Source: Solirubrobacter ginsenosidimutans (lineage in GTDB: Bacteria; Actinomycetota; Thermoleophilia; Solirubrobacterales; Solirubrobacteraceae). Taken from it: DNA of 64,000 nt. Numbering within the stretch: position 1 is the first letter of the stretch; each line of letters starts with the position of its first letter. This document shows positions 1-7,371 of the stretch, one piece after another. Location of the stretch: assembly GCF_027587205.1 (NCBI RefSeq), contig NZ_JAPDOD010000012.1, positions 117,927 through 181,926 of the forward strand, read 5' to 3'. Below the pieces are notes generated by a model. It searched no databases. It was given only the letters and a program-made list of their open reading frames with translations, and was not told the origin of the DNA. A program made the position numbers and the translations under genes.

Positions 1-295
1 CGACGTCGAGATGCCCGTTGAGCGCGAGGCGCCCGGGAGCGTTGCCGGGGAGGGTCGCGGTCGCGCCCCACAACTCGGCGCGCGCGGCCTCCTCGCCCGG
101 GTGGCCGGGGTTCGCCCGCAGCTTGGCGAGATCGTGGACGTGCAGCCCGGCGGAGAGGCCGGCGGCGTCGGCGCGGGCGGCGAACAACTCGGTGGCGACA
201 CGCTCGTCGCCGGTGATGCTCGGCACGCGAACGAGGTCGGCGGTGTCACGGGCGAGCGCGTCGAGATCGAGCGCGGCGAGGGCGGCGTCCTCCAT
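1..295 (-). CDS. M20 family metallopeptidase, N-terminal part (runs off the left edge)
   Basis: Reading the minus strand from an ATG at 295 gives about 98 residues that leave the window at position 1. The N-terminus contains VRVPSITGDE and, at the edge, LNGHLDV. These are the substrate-pocket and first metal-ligand (HLD) motifs of the ArgE/DapE/CPG2 (M20) family of zinc-dependent deacylases and peptidases. Family knowledge predicts hydrolysis of an N-acyl amino acid or dipeptide in the cytoplasm, but the C-terminal part needed to choose a substrate is outside the window. The start is supported by the usual short lead before the SITGDE block. The next gene is divergent, at 367. Confidence 0.85.
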   Translation of the reverse strand, partial: MEDAALAALDLDALARDTADLVRVPSITGDERVATELFAARADAAGLSAGLHVHDLAKLRANPGHPGEEAARAELWGATATLPGNAPGRLALNGHLDV

Positions 296-366
296 TCGTC
301 CCGACCCTAGCCGAGCCTGGACCTTCGTTCAGCACGACGATTAGCGGATACTCAGATGATCAGGGA

Positions 367-921
367 ATGCCATCCTGCGTCGAGGTCCGCTCGCTCGCGT
401 GTGTCCATGGGAAGCGAACGACGCTTCGGGACGTCGATCTGGTGCTCGCCCGCGGTCACGTACATGGCGTACTCGGCCCGCGCTGGGCGGGCAAGAGCAC
501 GCTGCTGCGGGTCCTCGCCGGAGAGCTCACGGCGAGCTCGGGCAGCGTGCAGGTGCCCGCGAGCGTGCTGCTCGTCGGCGATGACGGGCGGTCGCCGATC
601 GAAGAGCGGCTGGACCCGCCGACGCGACGCCGGGTCGCATTGGCGCGGGCGGTCGCCGGCGGGCCGGACCTGCTGCTCGTCGACGAGCCGGTCGAGGGCT
701 TCGACGCCGAGACGACCGCGGCCACGCGCTCGCTCGTCCTGCGCTACGCCGGCCAGGGCGGCACGGTCATCTGGGCGTCAAAGCGCCTTGACGTCTTCCT
801 CGACCTGGCCGCCGGAGTGACCCTGCTCGCGGAAGGGCGGGTGCGGTACGCGGGGAGCGCCGAGGGGCTGGCCACGCGTGCGCTAGGTGGCCTGATCGTG
901 CCTCTTCGCCATGCCGCGTGA
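367..921 (+). CDS. Short, degenerate ABC-type ATP-binding protein
   Basis: 184 residues. Walker A is GPRWAGKST (about residues 37-45) and Walker B is PDLLLVDEP (about 97-105), followed by a D-loop-like segment. The LSGGQ signature is not recognisable: the region before Walker B reads LDPPTRRRVALARAVA, so the helical subdomain is shortened compared with the usual 220-250 residues. No permease gene is adjacent, so the partner is unknown. The family normally powers transport at the membrane; with the missing signature, activity is doubtful. It could be an orphan or decaying exporter ATPase. The ATG at 367 begins the first beta strand (CVEVRSLACVHG), so the N-terminus looks complete. Confidence 0.7.
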   Translation: MPSCVEVRSLACVHGKRTTLRDVDLVLARGHVHGVLGPRWAGKSTLLRVLAGELTASSGSVQVPASVLLVGDDGRSPIEERLDPPTRRRVALARAVAGGPDLLLVDEPVEGFDAETTAATRSLVLRYAGQGGTVIWASKRLDVFLDLAAGVTLLAEGRVRYAGSAEGLATRALGGLIVPLRHAA

Positions 922-927
922 TTCCTA

Positions 928-956
928 ACCACTAGCCCAGTCCCAGGGTTAGTGGT
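928..956. promoter_or_regulatory. Inverted repeat between the ABC ATPase and the XRE regulator
   Basis: ACCACTA (928-934) is mirrored by TAGTGGT (950-956) around a 15-nt centre; CTAACC/GGTTAG also pair in the same stretch. It lies just after the ATPase stop and about 40 nt before the GTG of the XRE gene. It could be a weak terminator without a T-run or an operator for the regulator downstream. The sequence alone does not decide. Confidence 0.35.
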
Positions 957-994
957 GACAGTTTCTCGTGCAGCAGGCGTTAGTCTGAAACACG

Positions 995-1546
995 GTGCTT
1001 AGCAGTCATCCTCACACCAACGGATACGAGACGGACCTAGGAGCGCGCGTTCGTGCCCTGCGGCGTGAACGCGGGCTGACGCTCAAGGGCCTCGGCGAGA
1101 AGGCGGGCCTGTCGCATCCGTTCCTGAGCCAGGTCGAGCGCGGGCTCGCCCGGCCAAGCGTCAGCTCCGTCGAGCGCATCGCCGCCGCACTGGACGTCTC
1201 CGTCGCCCGCCTCTGGTCCCCCACCCGCGTCGGCGACACCACCGAGCTCGTGCGCAGCGACGAGGGTGATCGCGACGAGCAGGGCATCCGCGAGCTGGGC
1301 GGCACCCCCGGCGCCCCGATCCTGCGTGAGTGGTCGGCCCGCACCCGCCGCTGGCCGGAGGAATTCGAGGTCGCGGCGGGCGAGCTGGCGGTCTACGCCG
1401 CCCGCGGCTCGCTCGAGGTCGACCTCAACGGCACGATCCACGAGCTCGCCGAGGGCGACACCCTGCGCTTCGACGGCACCACCCCGCACCGCTTCCGCCG
1501 CACCGGCGGGACGACGACGCGCGCGCTGATCGTCGCCGCGGGCTGA
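995..1546 (+). CDS. XRE-family transcriptional regulator with C-terminal cupin sensor
   Basis: 183 residues from a GTG start. Residues about 16-70 form an XRE helix-turn-helix (LGARVRALRRERGLTLKGLGEKAGLSHPFLSQVERG runs through two 10-residue HTH helices). Residues about 110-180 form a small cupin barrel (ELAEGDTLRFDGTTPHRFR) that in this regulator class binds a small ligand. Family members control amino-acid, polyamine or antibiotic-response genes. The neighbour downstream (PEP-mutase-like, convergent, 6 nt away) is not an obvious target. The inverted repeat at 928-956 may be its own operator. Architecture is clear; the ligand is unknown. Confidence 0.9.
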   Translation: MLSSHPHTNGYETDLGARVRALRRERGLTLKGLGEKAGLSHPFLSQVERGLARPSVSSVERIAAALDVSVARLWSPTRVGDTTELVRSDEGDRDEQGIRELGGTPGAPILREWSARTRRWPEEFEVAAGELAVYAARGSLEVDLNGTIHELAEGDTLRFDGTTPHRFRRTGGTTTRALIVAAG

Positions 1547-1552
1547 CGGTCG

Positions 1553-2338
1553 CTACACGCGGAACGCCAGGTCCGCGGGCGGATCCTCACCTGCGAGGAG
1601 CGAGGCCGCCGCGCGTGACAGCGCCGCCATCGCGACCCCCATCGGTCCCGGGCCGTAGCTGACCCGCGCCACGCCGAGCCGTGCCAGCTCCGCCAGCGGC
1701 GGCCCACCCGCCCCGAGGAGCAGGCTGATCGGGCCGCCCATCTCCTTCACCAGCGACTCGATCGTCGCCAGGTCGCGCACGCCCGGGACGAAGATGCAGT
1801 CCGCGCCCGCGTCGAGGTAGGCGGCACCGCGCTCGAGCGCGGCGACGAGCCGTTCCTCCGCCGGGATCACGTCACGCAGGTAGACGTCGGTGCGGGCGTT
1901 GATCACGAGCGGGATGTCGACCGCGTCGCCCGCTGCCCGCGCCGCGGCGACCACCGCGGCGTGCTCCTCGGCCGGCCACAACCCGCCGGCGGCGTCGGAG
2001 TCCTCGAGGTTGCAGCCCACCGCACCCGCCTCCAGCGCGGAGTCGAGCGTTAGCCGCGCGTTGCCGTAGCCGCGCTCGAGATCGGCGGTCACCGGCAGGT
2101 CCACGGCCCGCGCAACCACCCCCACGGCCGCGATCATCGCCTCCCGTGACAGCTGCTCGCCGTCCGCGAACCCGTGCGCGGCGGCGATCGACCAGCTCGC
2201 GGTCGCGATCGCCCGCGCCCCCGGCGCCGCCGCCACCACCCGCGCACTCGCCGCGTCCCACGCATTCACCAACACCAACGGCTCCGGCGCCGCATGCAAC
2301 CGGCGTAGCTCTTCGGCCTTCTCACGCTGCGTACTCAT
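1553..2338 (-). CDS. Isocitrate lyase / PEP mutase family protein
   Basis: 261 residues from the ATG at 2338; another in-frame ATG at 2350 directly abuts a palindrome and has no ribosome-binding site. The protein matches the PEP mutase/isocitrate lyase TIM barrel: LVLVNAWDAASARVV near the N-terminus, TADLERGYG (Mg-binding region), a GCNLEDSD block, INARTDVYL and CIFVPGV. The canonical KKCGH catalytic loop of isocitrate lyase is absent, so it belongs to the large uncharacterised branch (carboxyvinyl-carboxyphosphonate mutase-like) that handles C-C or C-P bonds of small 2-oxo acids. It lies downstream of a methyltransferase on the same strand, separated by two copies of a palindrome. Confidence 0.85.
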   Translation of the reverse strand: MSTQREKAEELRRLHAAPEPLVLVNAWDAASARVVAAAPGARAIATASWSIAAAHGFADGEQLSREAMIAAVGVVARAVDLPVTADLERGYGNARLTLDSALEAGAVGCNLEDSDAAGGLWPAEEHAAVVAAARAAGDAVDIPLVINARTDVYLRDVIPAEERLVAALERGAAYLDAGADCIFVPGVRDLATIESLVKEMGGPISLLLGAGGPPLAELARLGVARVSYGPGPMGVAMAALSRAAASLLAGEDPPADLAFRV

Positions 2339-2349
2339 GCCGCCCAACA

Positions 2350-2368
2350 TAAAGGGACAGTCCCTTTA
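2350..2368. repeat. Palindromic repeat, copy 1
   Basis: TAAAGGGACAGTCCCTTTA: two perfect 9-nt arms around a single central base. It touches the alternative ATG of the PEP-mutase-like gene. The identical 19-mer recurs at 2416-2434 in the same orientation. Possible roles are an operator, a REP-like element or a short RNA hairpin. Confidence 0.7.
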
Positions 2369-2415
2369 GGTTCGCCGCGGTGGCGGTGCGCGCCGCCCCG
2401 AGAGCCCGCGGAAGG

Positions 2416-2434
2416 TAAAGGGACAGTCCCTTTA
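2416..2434. repeat. Palindromic repeat, copy 2
   Basis: Same 19-mer as at 2350-2368, start-to-start distance 66 nt. This copy contains the TAA stop codon of the methyltransferase gene (2432-2434 read on the minus strand). Downstream bases (G then TTCG) are also shared, which suggests a duplicated unit slightly longer than the palindrome. Confidence 0.7.
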
Positions 2435-3049
2435 GATTCGGCGGCGGAGGTGGTGGACGGCGCCTTGGGGGATCTCGGGTGCCGCGCGGGAGTCGATGGT
2501 GAAGGCCTCCGCGGCTGCCGCGAGGAACGGGCCGGCGGCGGGGCGGCCCGGGTCGGCGAGCCAGATCTCGCCTCGCTGGTCGATCAGGCGGGGCAGGAGT
2601 GGGAGCAGCGCTTCGCCGTTGCGCGGCTCGTACAGGACGTCGGAGGCGATCACGAGGTCCCACGGCGTCCGCTCGAGCAGGGCGTCGGGCGCGGTCCACG
2701 ACGCGACGAACGCCTCGACCGCCAAGCCGTTGCGTTCCGCGTTGCGGAGGGTCATGGCGATCGAGTCCGGGGCCCAGTCGGTCGCCGTCACCCGCCCACC
2801 CGCGACGGCCGCGACCAGGGACGGCAGGCCGAGCCCGCAGCCCAGCTCGAGCACCCGCGCGCCGCGCAGCGACCGCGCCCCCACCGCCCGGGCCAAGGCC
2901 AAGGCGCTCGGCCACAGCTCCGCCCAGTAGGGCAGGAACTCCTCGTGCTCGAACGCGTCCTCGGTGAGCAGCGCTTCGGCGTCGCGCGGACGCAGCAGGC
3001 ACAGGTCGCGCCCACCGATCCCCACCACCTCTTCGACGAGATCCTCCAC
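2432..3049 (-). CDS. Class I SAM-dependent methyltransferase (METTL21/NNMT-like)
   Basis: 205 residues. FLPYWAELWPSALALAR (about 39-55) precedes motif I VLELGCGLGLPSL (about 66-78), then motif II (RVTATDWAPDSI) and WDLVIASDVLYEP, where D-V-L-Y is typical of lysine methyltransferases of the METTL21/ETFbKMT type. Bacterial relatives are annotated as protein lysine or small-molecule methyltransferases; the substrate cannot be read here. The gene starts 11 nt from the region divergent to the LacI-type regulator and ends inside palindrome copy 2. It may be cotranscribed with the PEP-mutase-like gene downstream. Confidence 0.85.
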   Translation of the reverse strand: MEDLVEEVVGIGGRDLCLLRPRDAEALLTEDAFEHEEFLPYWAELWPSALALARAVGARSLRGARVLELGCGLGLPSLVAAVAGGRVTATDWAPDSIAMTLRNAERNGLAVEAFVASWTAPDALLERTPWDLVIASDVLYEPRNGEALLPLLPRLIDQRGEIWLADPGRPAAGPFLAAAAEAFTIDSRAAPEIPQGAVHHLRRRI

Positions 3050-3068
3050 CCACGCCTAGGATGCCTGA

Positions 3069-4043
3069 ATCAGCGCACCGCCTCGCGTTACTAGCGTCGA
3101 CGTCGCTCGCCGTGCCGGCGTCTCACAGTCCACGGTCTCCCTCGTGCTCTCCGGAAAAGCGGCCGGGCGGATCTCCGCGCGCACGGAGGAGGCCGTCAAG
3201 GCCGCGGCCAAGGAGCTGGGCTACCGGCCGAACGTCGCCGCCCGCGCGTTGCGGACCGGCGTCGCACGCAGCGTCGCGCTGGTCGTCCCCGACATCACCA
3301 ACCCGTTCTTCGGGCGGGTGCTCAGGGGCGCGCAACGAGCGGCCCAACGCGCCGGCTACACCGTCGTCCTCGTCGACATCGGCAACGATCGCGCGTGGGA
3401 GGCGGCGTCACTGCAAGCGCTGCTCGCCGGCCCCGCCGACGGCCTGTTGCTCTTCGAGGCCGAGCTTCCCCCCGGCGCGACCGAGCACGCGATCCAGATC
3501 GAGATGCGCCCCGGCAAGCTGCCGGTCGTCCGGCTCGACGTCGAGGCCGGAGTCGACTGCGCCCTCGACCACCTGCTCGAGCTCGGCCACGTACGCATCG
3601 GCCACGTGGCGTCGAACTTCGAGGCGCCGACGTTCGACCTGCGGCGCGAGCGCATGCGCGACCGGCTGGGCGGGGTGCCGCCCACGGCGCTCGCGCCGTT
3701 CACCTTCGAGGGCGCGGCCCGAGCGGCCGCGAACCTGCTCGACGAAGGCGACGTCACCGCGGTGTTCTGCGACGACGACATCCTCGCCGGCGGCGTCTAT
3801 CTCGCCGCGCGGGAGCGGAAGATCCGCATCCCCGAGGACCTCAGCGTCGTCGGGTTCGACGACCTCGACTTCGCGCGCGTGCTCGCCCCGCCGTTGACGA
3901 CGGTGGGCGTCGACGCGGAAGGCCTGGGCGCCGCGGCGTTCGAGGCGCTGGCGAAGGATCTGGCAGGCGAGGACGTCGCCGCCGAGCAGGTGATCCCCGT
4001 CACGCTCTGCGTGCGGGAATCAACTGCACCCCCAGTTAGTTAA
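3069..4043 (+). CDS. LacI-family transcriptional regulator, start codon uncertain
   Basis: The frame encodes a full LacI N-terminal helix-turn-helix (VTSVDVARRAGVSQSTVS, then hinge helix YRPNVAARALR) followed by a periplasmic-binding-type effector domain (VALVVPDITNPFFGRVLRG; DLSVVGFDDLDFA; PLTTV). However, no ATG, GTG, TTG or CTG lies in frame between the upstream TGA (3066-3068) and the end of the HTH. The first canonical start is a GTG at 3144, which removes most of the DNA-binding helices. An ATG at 3061 is one frame off. Either an indel is present near 3062-3080 or initiation is non-canonical (ATC at 3069 is the first sense codon). Its target is unknown; the C-terminus overlaps the convergent small secreted gene by 8 nt. 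Confidence 0.8.
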   Translation: MSAPPRVTSVDVARRAGVSQSTVSLVLSGKAAGRISARTEEAVKAAAKELGYRPNVAARALRTGVARSVALVVPDITNPFFGRVLRGAQRAAQRAGYTVVLVDIGNDRAWEAASLQALLAGPADGLLLFEAELPPGATEHAIQIEMRPGKLPVVRLDVEAGVDCALDHLLELGHVRIGHVASNFEAPTFDLRRERMRDRLGGVPPTALAPFTFEGAARAAANLLDEGDVTAVFCDDDILAGGVYLAARERKIRIPEDLSVVGFDDLDFARVLAPPLTTVGVDAEGLGAAAFEALAKDLAGEDVAAEQVIPVTLCVRESTAPPVS

Positions 4044-4383
4044 CCGCGACGAAGCGCGTGTCCGGGAAGCGGGCGGTGACGGGGTCGATGGAGATGCGGC
4101 GGTCGACACCGATGGTGAGCACCTCGTCGTAGGACGCGGCGGCCAGCCGGTGCGTGACGCCGAGCTCGTCGGCGGTGGTGTGGGTGACGCGCAGCTGCGC
4201 GCCACGGTCTGCGGCGATGTCGCGCGCACGAGCGACCACGCTGGGCTGCTCGGCGGCCCGTCCGGCGACGACGACGGCGACCTTGGGCGTGGACTGCTCA
4301 CCCTTGGCCGAAAGCGCCGCCGCTCCGGAGATCGCGAACACCGCCACGACGATGATGAGGAACTGTCGGATGCGGTGATTCAT
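4036..4383 (-). CDS. Small membrane-anchored or secreted protein of unknown function
   Basis: About 115 residues from the ATG at 4383 (MNHRIRQFLI), with an N-terminal hydrophobic segment (FLIIVVAVFAISGAAAL) and no obvious lipobox. The rest is compact: KVAVVVAGRA, then an alpha/beta pattern ending in TARFPDTRFVAVN. The last block resembles the strand before the ligand cleft of BMP/PnrA-type binding proteins (PDTKFVVVD), but the protein is far too short for a complete fold. An upstream ATG at 4419 would place the start within the double palindrome, so 4383 is preferred. No function is assigned. Confidence 0.65.
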   Translation of the reverse strand: MNHRIRQFLIIVVAVFAISGAAALSAKGEQSTPKVAVVVAGRAAEQPSVVARARDIAADRGAQLRVTHTTADELGVTHRLAAASYDEVLTIGVDRRISIDPVTARFPDTRFVAVN

Positions 4384-4406
4384 ACGTATGAGCATAATAC
4401 GTATGA
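4382..4406. promoter_or_regulatory. Double palindromic operator in the divergent region
   Basis: ATACGTATGA occurs twice (4382-4391 and 4397-4406), 15 nt start to start; each copy contains the 8-nt palindrome ATACGTAT. The stretch is strikingly AT-rich compared with its surroundings and lies between the small secreted gene (minus) and the DHA2 exporter (plus). This is the pattern expected for a TetR- or MarR-type repressor of an exporter. No such regulator gene is adjacent. Confidence 0.55.
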
Positions 4407-4480
4407 CTGCCTTCTTCAAGGCCCTTCACGAGACCGTCACGACTGGGTCACGGCGGCAAGGATCGCGCTAGGTTCCCGCG

Positions 4481-5935
4481 ATGGCTGAACGCGAAGACAA
4501 CCGCTGGGTGACGCTCGTCCTCGTCTGCCTGGCGCAGTTCATGGTCATCCTCGACGCGACGATCGTGAACATCGCGCTGCCGACGATCCAGGAGGATCTG
4601 CACTTCAGCCAAGCCGATCTGCAGTGGGTCGTGAACTCCTACACGCTGTTGTTCGGCGGGTTCCTGCTGCTGGGCGGCCGCGCGGCGGACATCGTCGGGC
4701 GCAAGAAGATCTTCATCGCGGGCACGATCCTCTTCTCGGTCGCCAGCCTGCTCAACGGGCTCGCGACCTCCAGCGGCATGCTGATCGCCTTCCGCGCCCT
4801 GCAGGGTCTCGGTGCCGCGCTCGTCTCCCCGGCGGCGCTGAGCATCATCACGACGACCTTCCCCGAGGGCCCGGAGCGCACCAAGGCGTTGGGTGTCTGG
4901 AGCGCCATCGCCGCGGGCGGCGGAGCGATCGGCCTGCTGCTCGGCGGCATCCTCACCGAGGCGCTGAGCTGGGAGTGGATCTTCTTCGTCAACGTGCCGG
5001 TCGGCGCCGCCACCGCGATCCTGTCGGCACGCCTGATCAGCGAGTCCAAGGCCGAGCGCGCGGGCGCCTTCGACGTGCTCGGCGCGGTCCTGGTCACCGC
5101 GGGCCTGATGGTGCTCGTCTACGCGATCGTCAAAGCGGAGAGCTTCGGCTGGGGCTCGGACCGCACGCTCGGTCTGGCCGCCGTCGGCGTCGCCCTGCTC
5201 GCGGTCTTCGTGCTGGTCGAGTCGCGCACGACCGGGCCGCTCGTACGGCTCGGCATCTTCAAGATCCGCAGCCTCGCGGTCGCCAACTCCGTGCTGCTGC
5301 TGGTCGCCGGCGGCCTGTTCGCGCTGTTCTTCTTCGCCACCCTGTACGTCCAGGAGGTGCTCGGCTTCAAGCCGATCAAGGCCGGCTTCGCGTTCCTGCC
5401 GGTGGCGTTCGGGATCGCCATCGGCGCCGGGACGGCGCAGGTGCTGATCAAGAAGATCGGCGTGCGCGCCAACGCGATCGCGGGCATGGTGGTCGCCGCC
5501 GCCGGGCTGTTCTACCTCAGCGGGGTGCCGGTCGACGGCACCTACGTGAAGGACCTGCTGCCCGGCCTGCTGCTGATGTCGTTCGGCATGGGCAACACGT
5601 TCGTGCCGATCACGCTGATCGCGACGACCAACGTCGAGCCGGAGGACGCCGGGCTGGCGAGCGGGCTCTTCAACACCTCCCAGCAGGTGGGCGGCGCGCT
5701 GGGCCTGGCCGTCCTATCGACGCTCGCGGCGGACCGGACGGTGAGCTACCTGCAAGGCCTAGGCCACCAGCCGGGGCCGCAAGACAAGGCGGCGGGGCTG
5801 GTGGAGGGCTTCCAGGTCGCCTTCACGTCGGCGGCGATCCTGGTCACGGTCGGCGCGATCCTCCTCGCCGTGCTGCTCCGCAGTCGCGATGTCGCGAACG
5901 TGAACCCGGAGCAGGGAGTCACGGTTGCTGCGTGA
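4481..5935 (+). CDS. DHA2-family MFS drug exporter (EmrB/QacA type)
   Basis: 484 residues, 14 predicted membrane segments, the usual length for DHA2 proton antiporters. Motif D1 (LDATIVNIALPTIQEDL, about 26-42), motif A (GGRAADIVGRKKIF, about 67-80), motif B (RALQGLGAALVSPAAL) and motif C (AAGGGAIGLLLGGIL) are all recognisable. It is expected in the cytoplasmic membrane, exchanging protons for hydrophobic drugs or metabolites. The double ATACGTAT palindrome about 75 nt upstream is the likely control site. It ends 3 nt from the convergent infA. Confidence 0.93.
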   Translation: MAEREDNRWVTLVLVCLAQFMVILDATIVNIALPTIQEDLHFSQADLQWVVNSYTLLFGGFLLLGGRAADIVGRKKIFIAGTILFSVASLLNGLATSSGMLIAFRALQGLGAALVSPAALSIITTTFPEGPERTKALGVWSAIAAGGGAIGLLLGGILTEALSWEWIFFVNVPVGAATAILSARLISESKAERAGAFDVLGAVLVTAGLMVLVYAIVKAESFGWGSDRTLGLAAVGVALLAVFVLVESRTTGPLVRLGIFKIRSLAVANSVLLLVAGGLFALFFFATLYVQEVLGFKPIKAGFAFLPVAFGIAIGAGTAQVLIKKIGVRANAIAGMVVAAAGLFYLSGVPVDGTYVKDLLPGLLLMSFGMGNTFVPITLIATTNVEPEDAGLASGLFNTSQQVGGALGLAVLSTLAADRTVSYLQGLGHQPGPQDKAAGLVEGFQVAFTSAAILVTVGAILLAVLLRSRDVANVNPEQGVTVAA

Positions 5936-5938
5936 CCG

Positions 5939-6157
5939 CTACTTGTAACGGTAAACAATGCGGCCGCGGTTGAGGTCGTACGGAGAGACCTCGACCCGGA
6001 CCTTGTCACCGGGCAGCACGCGGATACGGAACCGGCGCATCTTGCCGGCGAGGTGCGCCAGCAGCTCGTGATCGTTCTCGAGCTTCACGCGGAACAACAG
6101 GTTCGGCAGGGCCTCGGTGACCTCGCCGTCGATTTCGAGCTTCTGCTCGACTGCCAT
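5939..6157 (-). CDS. infA: Translation initiation factor IF-1
   Basis: 72 residues ([18 protein letters not shown]...RGRIVYRYK), a complete S1/OB-fold IF-1 with the conserved LAHLAGKMR and [16 protein letters not shown] blocks. It binds the ribosomal A site during initiation. The ATG at 6157 is chosen because AAGGAAG lies at good spacing; the ATG at 6163 would sit directly on that site. The gene is alone here, with no rpmJ, rpsM, rpsK or rpoA next to it, unlike the usual actinobacterial arrangement, so a second copy elsewhere is possible. The divergent neighbour is the TRIC-type channel gene. Confidence 0.95.
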   Translation of the reverse strand: MAVEQKLEIDGEVTEALPNLLFRVKLENDHELLAHLAGKMRRFRIRVLPGDKVRVEVSPYDLNRGRIVYRYK

Positions 6158-6236
6158 AGGCATCTTCCTTTTAGATGAGGGCTGAGCGGGCACGCGGAGC
6201 GGGACGTCCGCGCGGGACCCTTTCATTCTAGAGACC

Positions 6237-6875
6237 GTGGATGCCCTCGACGCGTTTCGTTCACTCGACCTTCTCGGGGTCGCGGCAGGCGCGGCGAGCG
6301 GCGCGCTCGCCGCACGCCGGCAGGACAGCTTCGACCTCGTCGGCGTGCTCGGCCTGGCGTTCGCGTGCGGGCTCGGCGGCGGCCTCCTGCGCGATCTGCT
6401 GCTGAACGCCAACACCCCCGTGGCGCTGACCGACGCGCTCTACCTGCCCACCGTGATCACGGCCGCGATCGTCGTGTCGGTGATCGCGGGCGAGCCCGGC
6501 CCGAAGATCCTGCGCTCGATCCGGATCCTCGACTCGCTGGCGGTCGGCTTCTTCGCCGTCGCCAGCACCCAGCGCGCGAGGCAGGTCGGCGTGACCGTGC
6601 CCGCGCAGCTGCTGATCGGCGTCCTCGGCGGGTCCGGCGGCGCGTTGCTGCGCGACATCCTCACGGCGCGGACGCCGGAGATCTTCCGCCACGGCGAGCT
6701 CAACGCCCTCGCCGCGCTCGCCGCCGCGATCGTCTTCGTGCTCGCCGACCTCCTCACCCCCACCACCAGCGCGATGTTCATCGGCCTGCTGGTGGGCTTC
6801 GCGCTCCGCGCCGCCGCCATTCACTTCAACCTCCGCGGCCCCGCCCCGAGAACCTCACGCCGCGGCGATCCGTAG
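6237..6875 (+). CDS. Trimeric intracellular cation (TRIC) channel family protein, YadS/UPF0126 type
   Basis: 212 residues from a GTG at 6237. Two repeats of a three-helix unit can be seen, each with the family glycine-rich/RD motif: [13 protein letters not shown] (about 41-53) and [15 protein letters not shown] (about 126-140). About seven hydrophobic segments cover most of the chain, ending in a short basic tail. Prokaryotic TRIC homologues form trimeric K+/Na+-permeable channels in the membrane; the physiological role in bacteria is poorly defined. The next gene (ogt) starts 13 nt downstream on the same strand. Confidence 0.85.
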   Translation: MDALDAFRSLDLLGVAAGAASGALAARRQDSFDLVGVLGLAFACGLGGGLLRDLLLNANTPVALTDALYLPTVITAAIVVSVIAGEPGPKILRSIRILDSLAVGFFAVASTQRARQVGVTVPAQLLIGVLGGSGGALLRDILTARTPEIFRHGELNALAALAAAIVFVLADLLTPTTSAMFIGLLVGFALRAAAIHFNLRGPAPRTSRRGDP

Positions 6876-6888
6876 CGTTAGAAGGGGC

Positions 6889-7371
6889 ATGCACTCCGCA
6901 CTCCTCCCCAGCCCGATCGGCCCGCTCTACGTCGAGGCGGACGAGCACGGGCTGACCAAGCTCTACACCGACGGCCACCGCCTGCACGCCGACGCGGGCC
7001 CCGACGACGGCACGTTCGCCGAGGTCGCCAAGCAGCTCGACGAGTACTGGGCGGGCGAGCGCGACGCGTTCGACCTGCCGCTCTCCGAGCACGGCACGCC
7101 GTTCGAGCTCGCCGTCTGGGCTCGGTTGCGCGAGATCCCGAAGGGCGAGACCACGACCTACGGCGAGATCGCGCGCGAGCTCTCAAGCGTCGCTCGCGCG
7201 GTCGGGCGCGCCAACGGGCGCAACCAGATCTCCATCATCGTTCCCTGCCACCGCGTCATCGGCGCCGACGGCTCACTGACCGGCTACGCCGGCGGCCTCG
7301 ACGCCAAGCGCGCGCTGCTCGAGCACGAGCAGGGCGTAGGGTCGTTGTATGGAGTACCGCAACCTCGGTAG
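6889..7371 (+). CDS. ogt: Methylated-DNA--[protein]-cysteine S-methyltransferase
   Basis: 160 residues. The suicide methyl acceptor is Cys120 in IIVPCHRVIGADGSLTGYAGG; the helix-turn-helix (TTYGEIARELSSVARAVGRA) with its arginine finger precedes it. The N-terminal domain (SPIGPLYVEADEHGL) is the short Ogt/MGMT ribonuclease-H-like type. It directly reverses O6-alkylguanine and O4-alkylthymine by irreversible transfer to the cysteine. The 3' end overlaps the aldo/keto reductase start by 23 nt in a different frame, so the two are likely cotranscribed. Confidence 0.95.
   Translation: MHSALLPSPIGPLYVEADEHGLTKLYTDGHRLHADAGPDDGTFAEVAKQLDEYWAGERDAFDLPLSEHGTPFELAVWARLREIPKGETTTYGEIARELSSVARAVGRANGRNQISIIVPCHRVIGADGSLTGYAGGLDAKRALLEHEQGVGSLYGVPQPR

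Noticed and set aside
2322..3053. A minus-strand frame reading through the methyltransferase and both palindromes, encoding NLKGLSLY twice
   Set aside because: The repeated peptide is only the translation of the duplicated palindrome; the overlapping frame has clear methyltransferase motifs.
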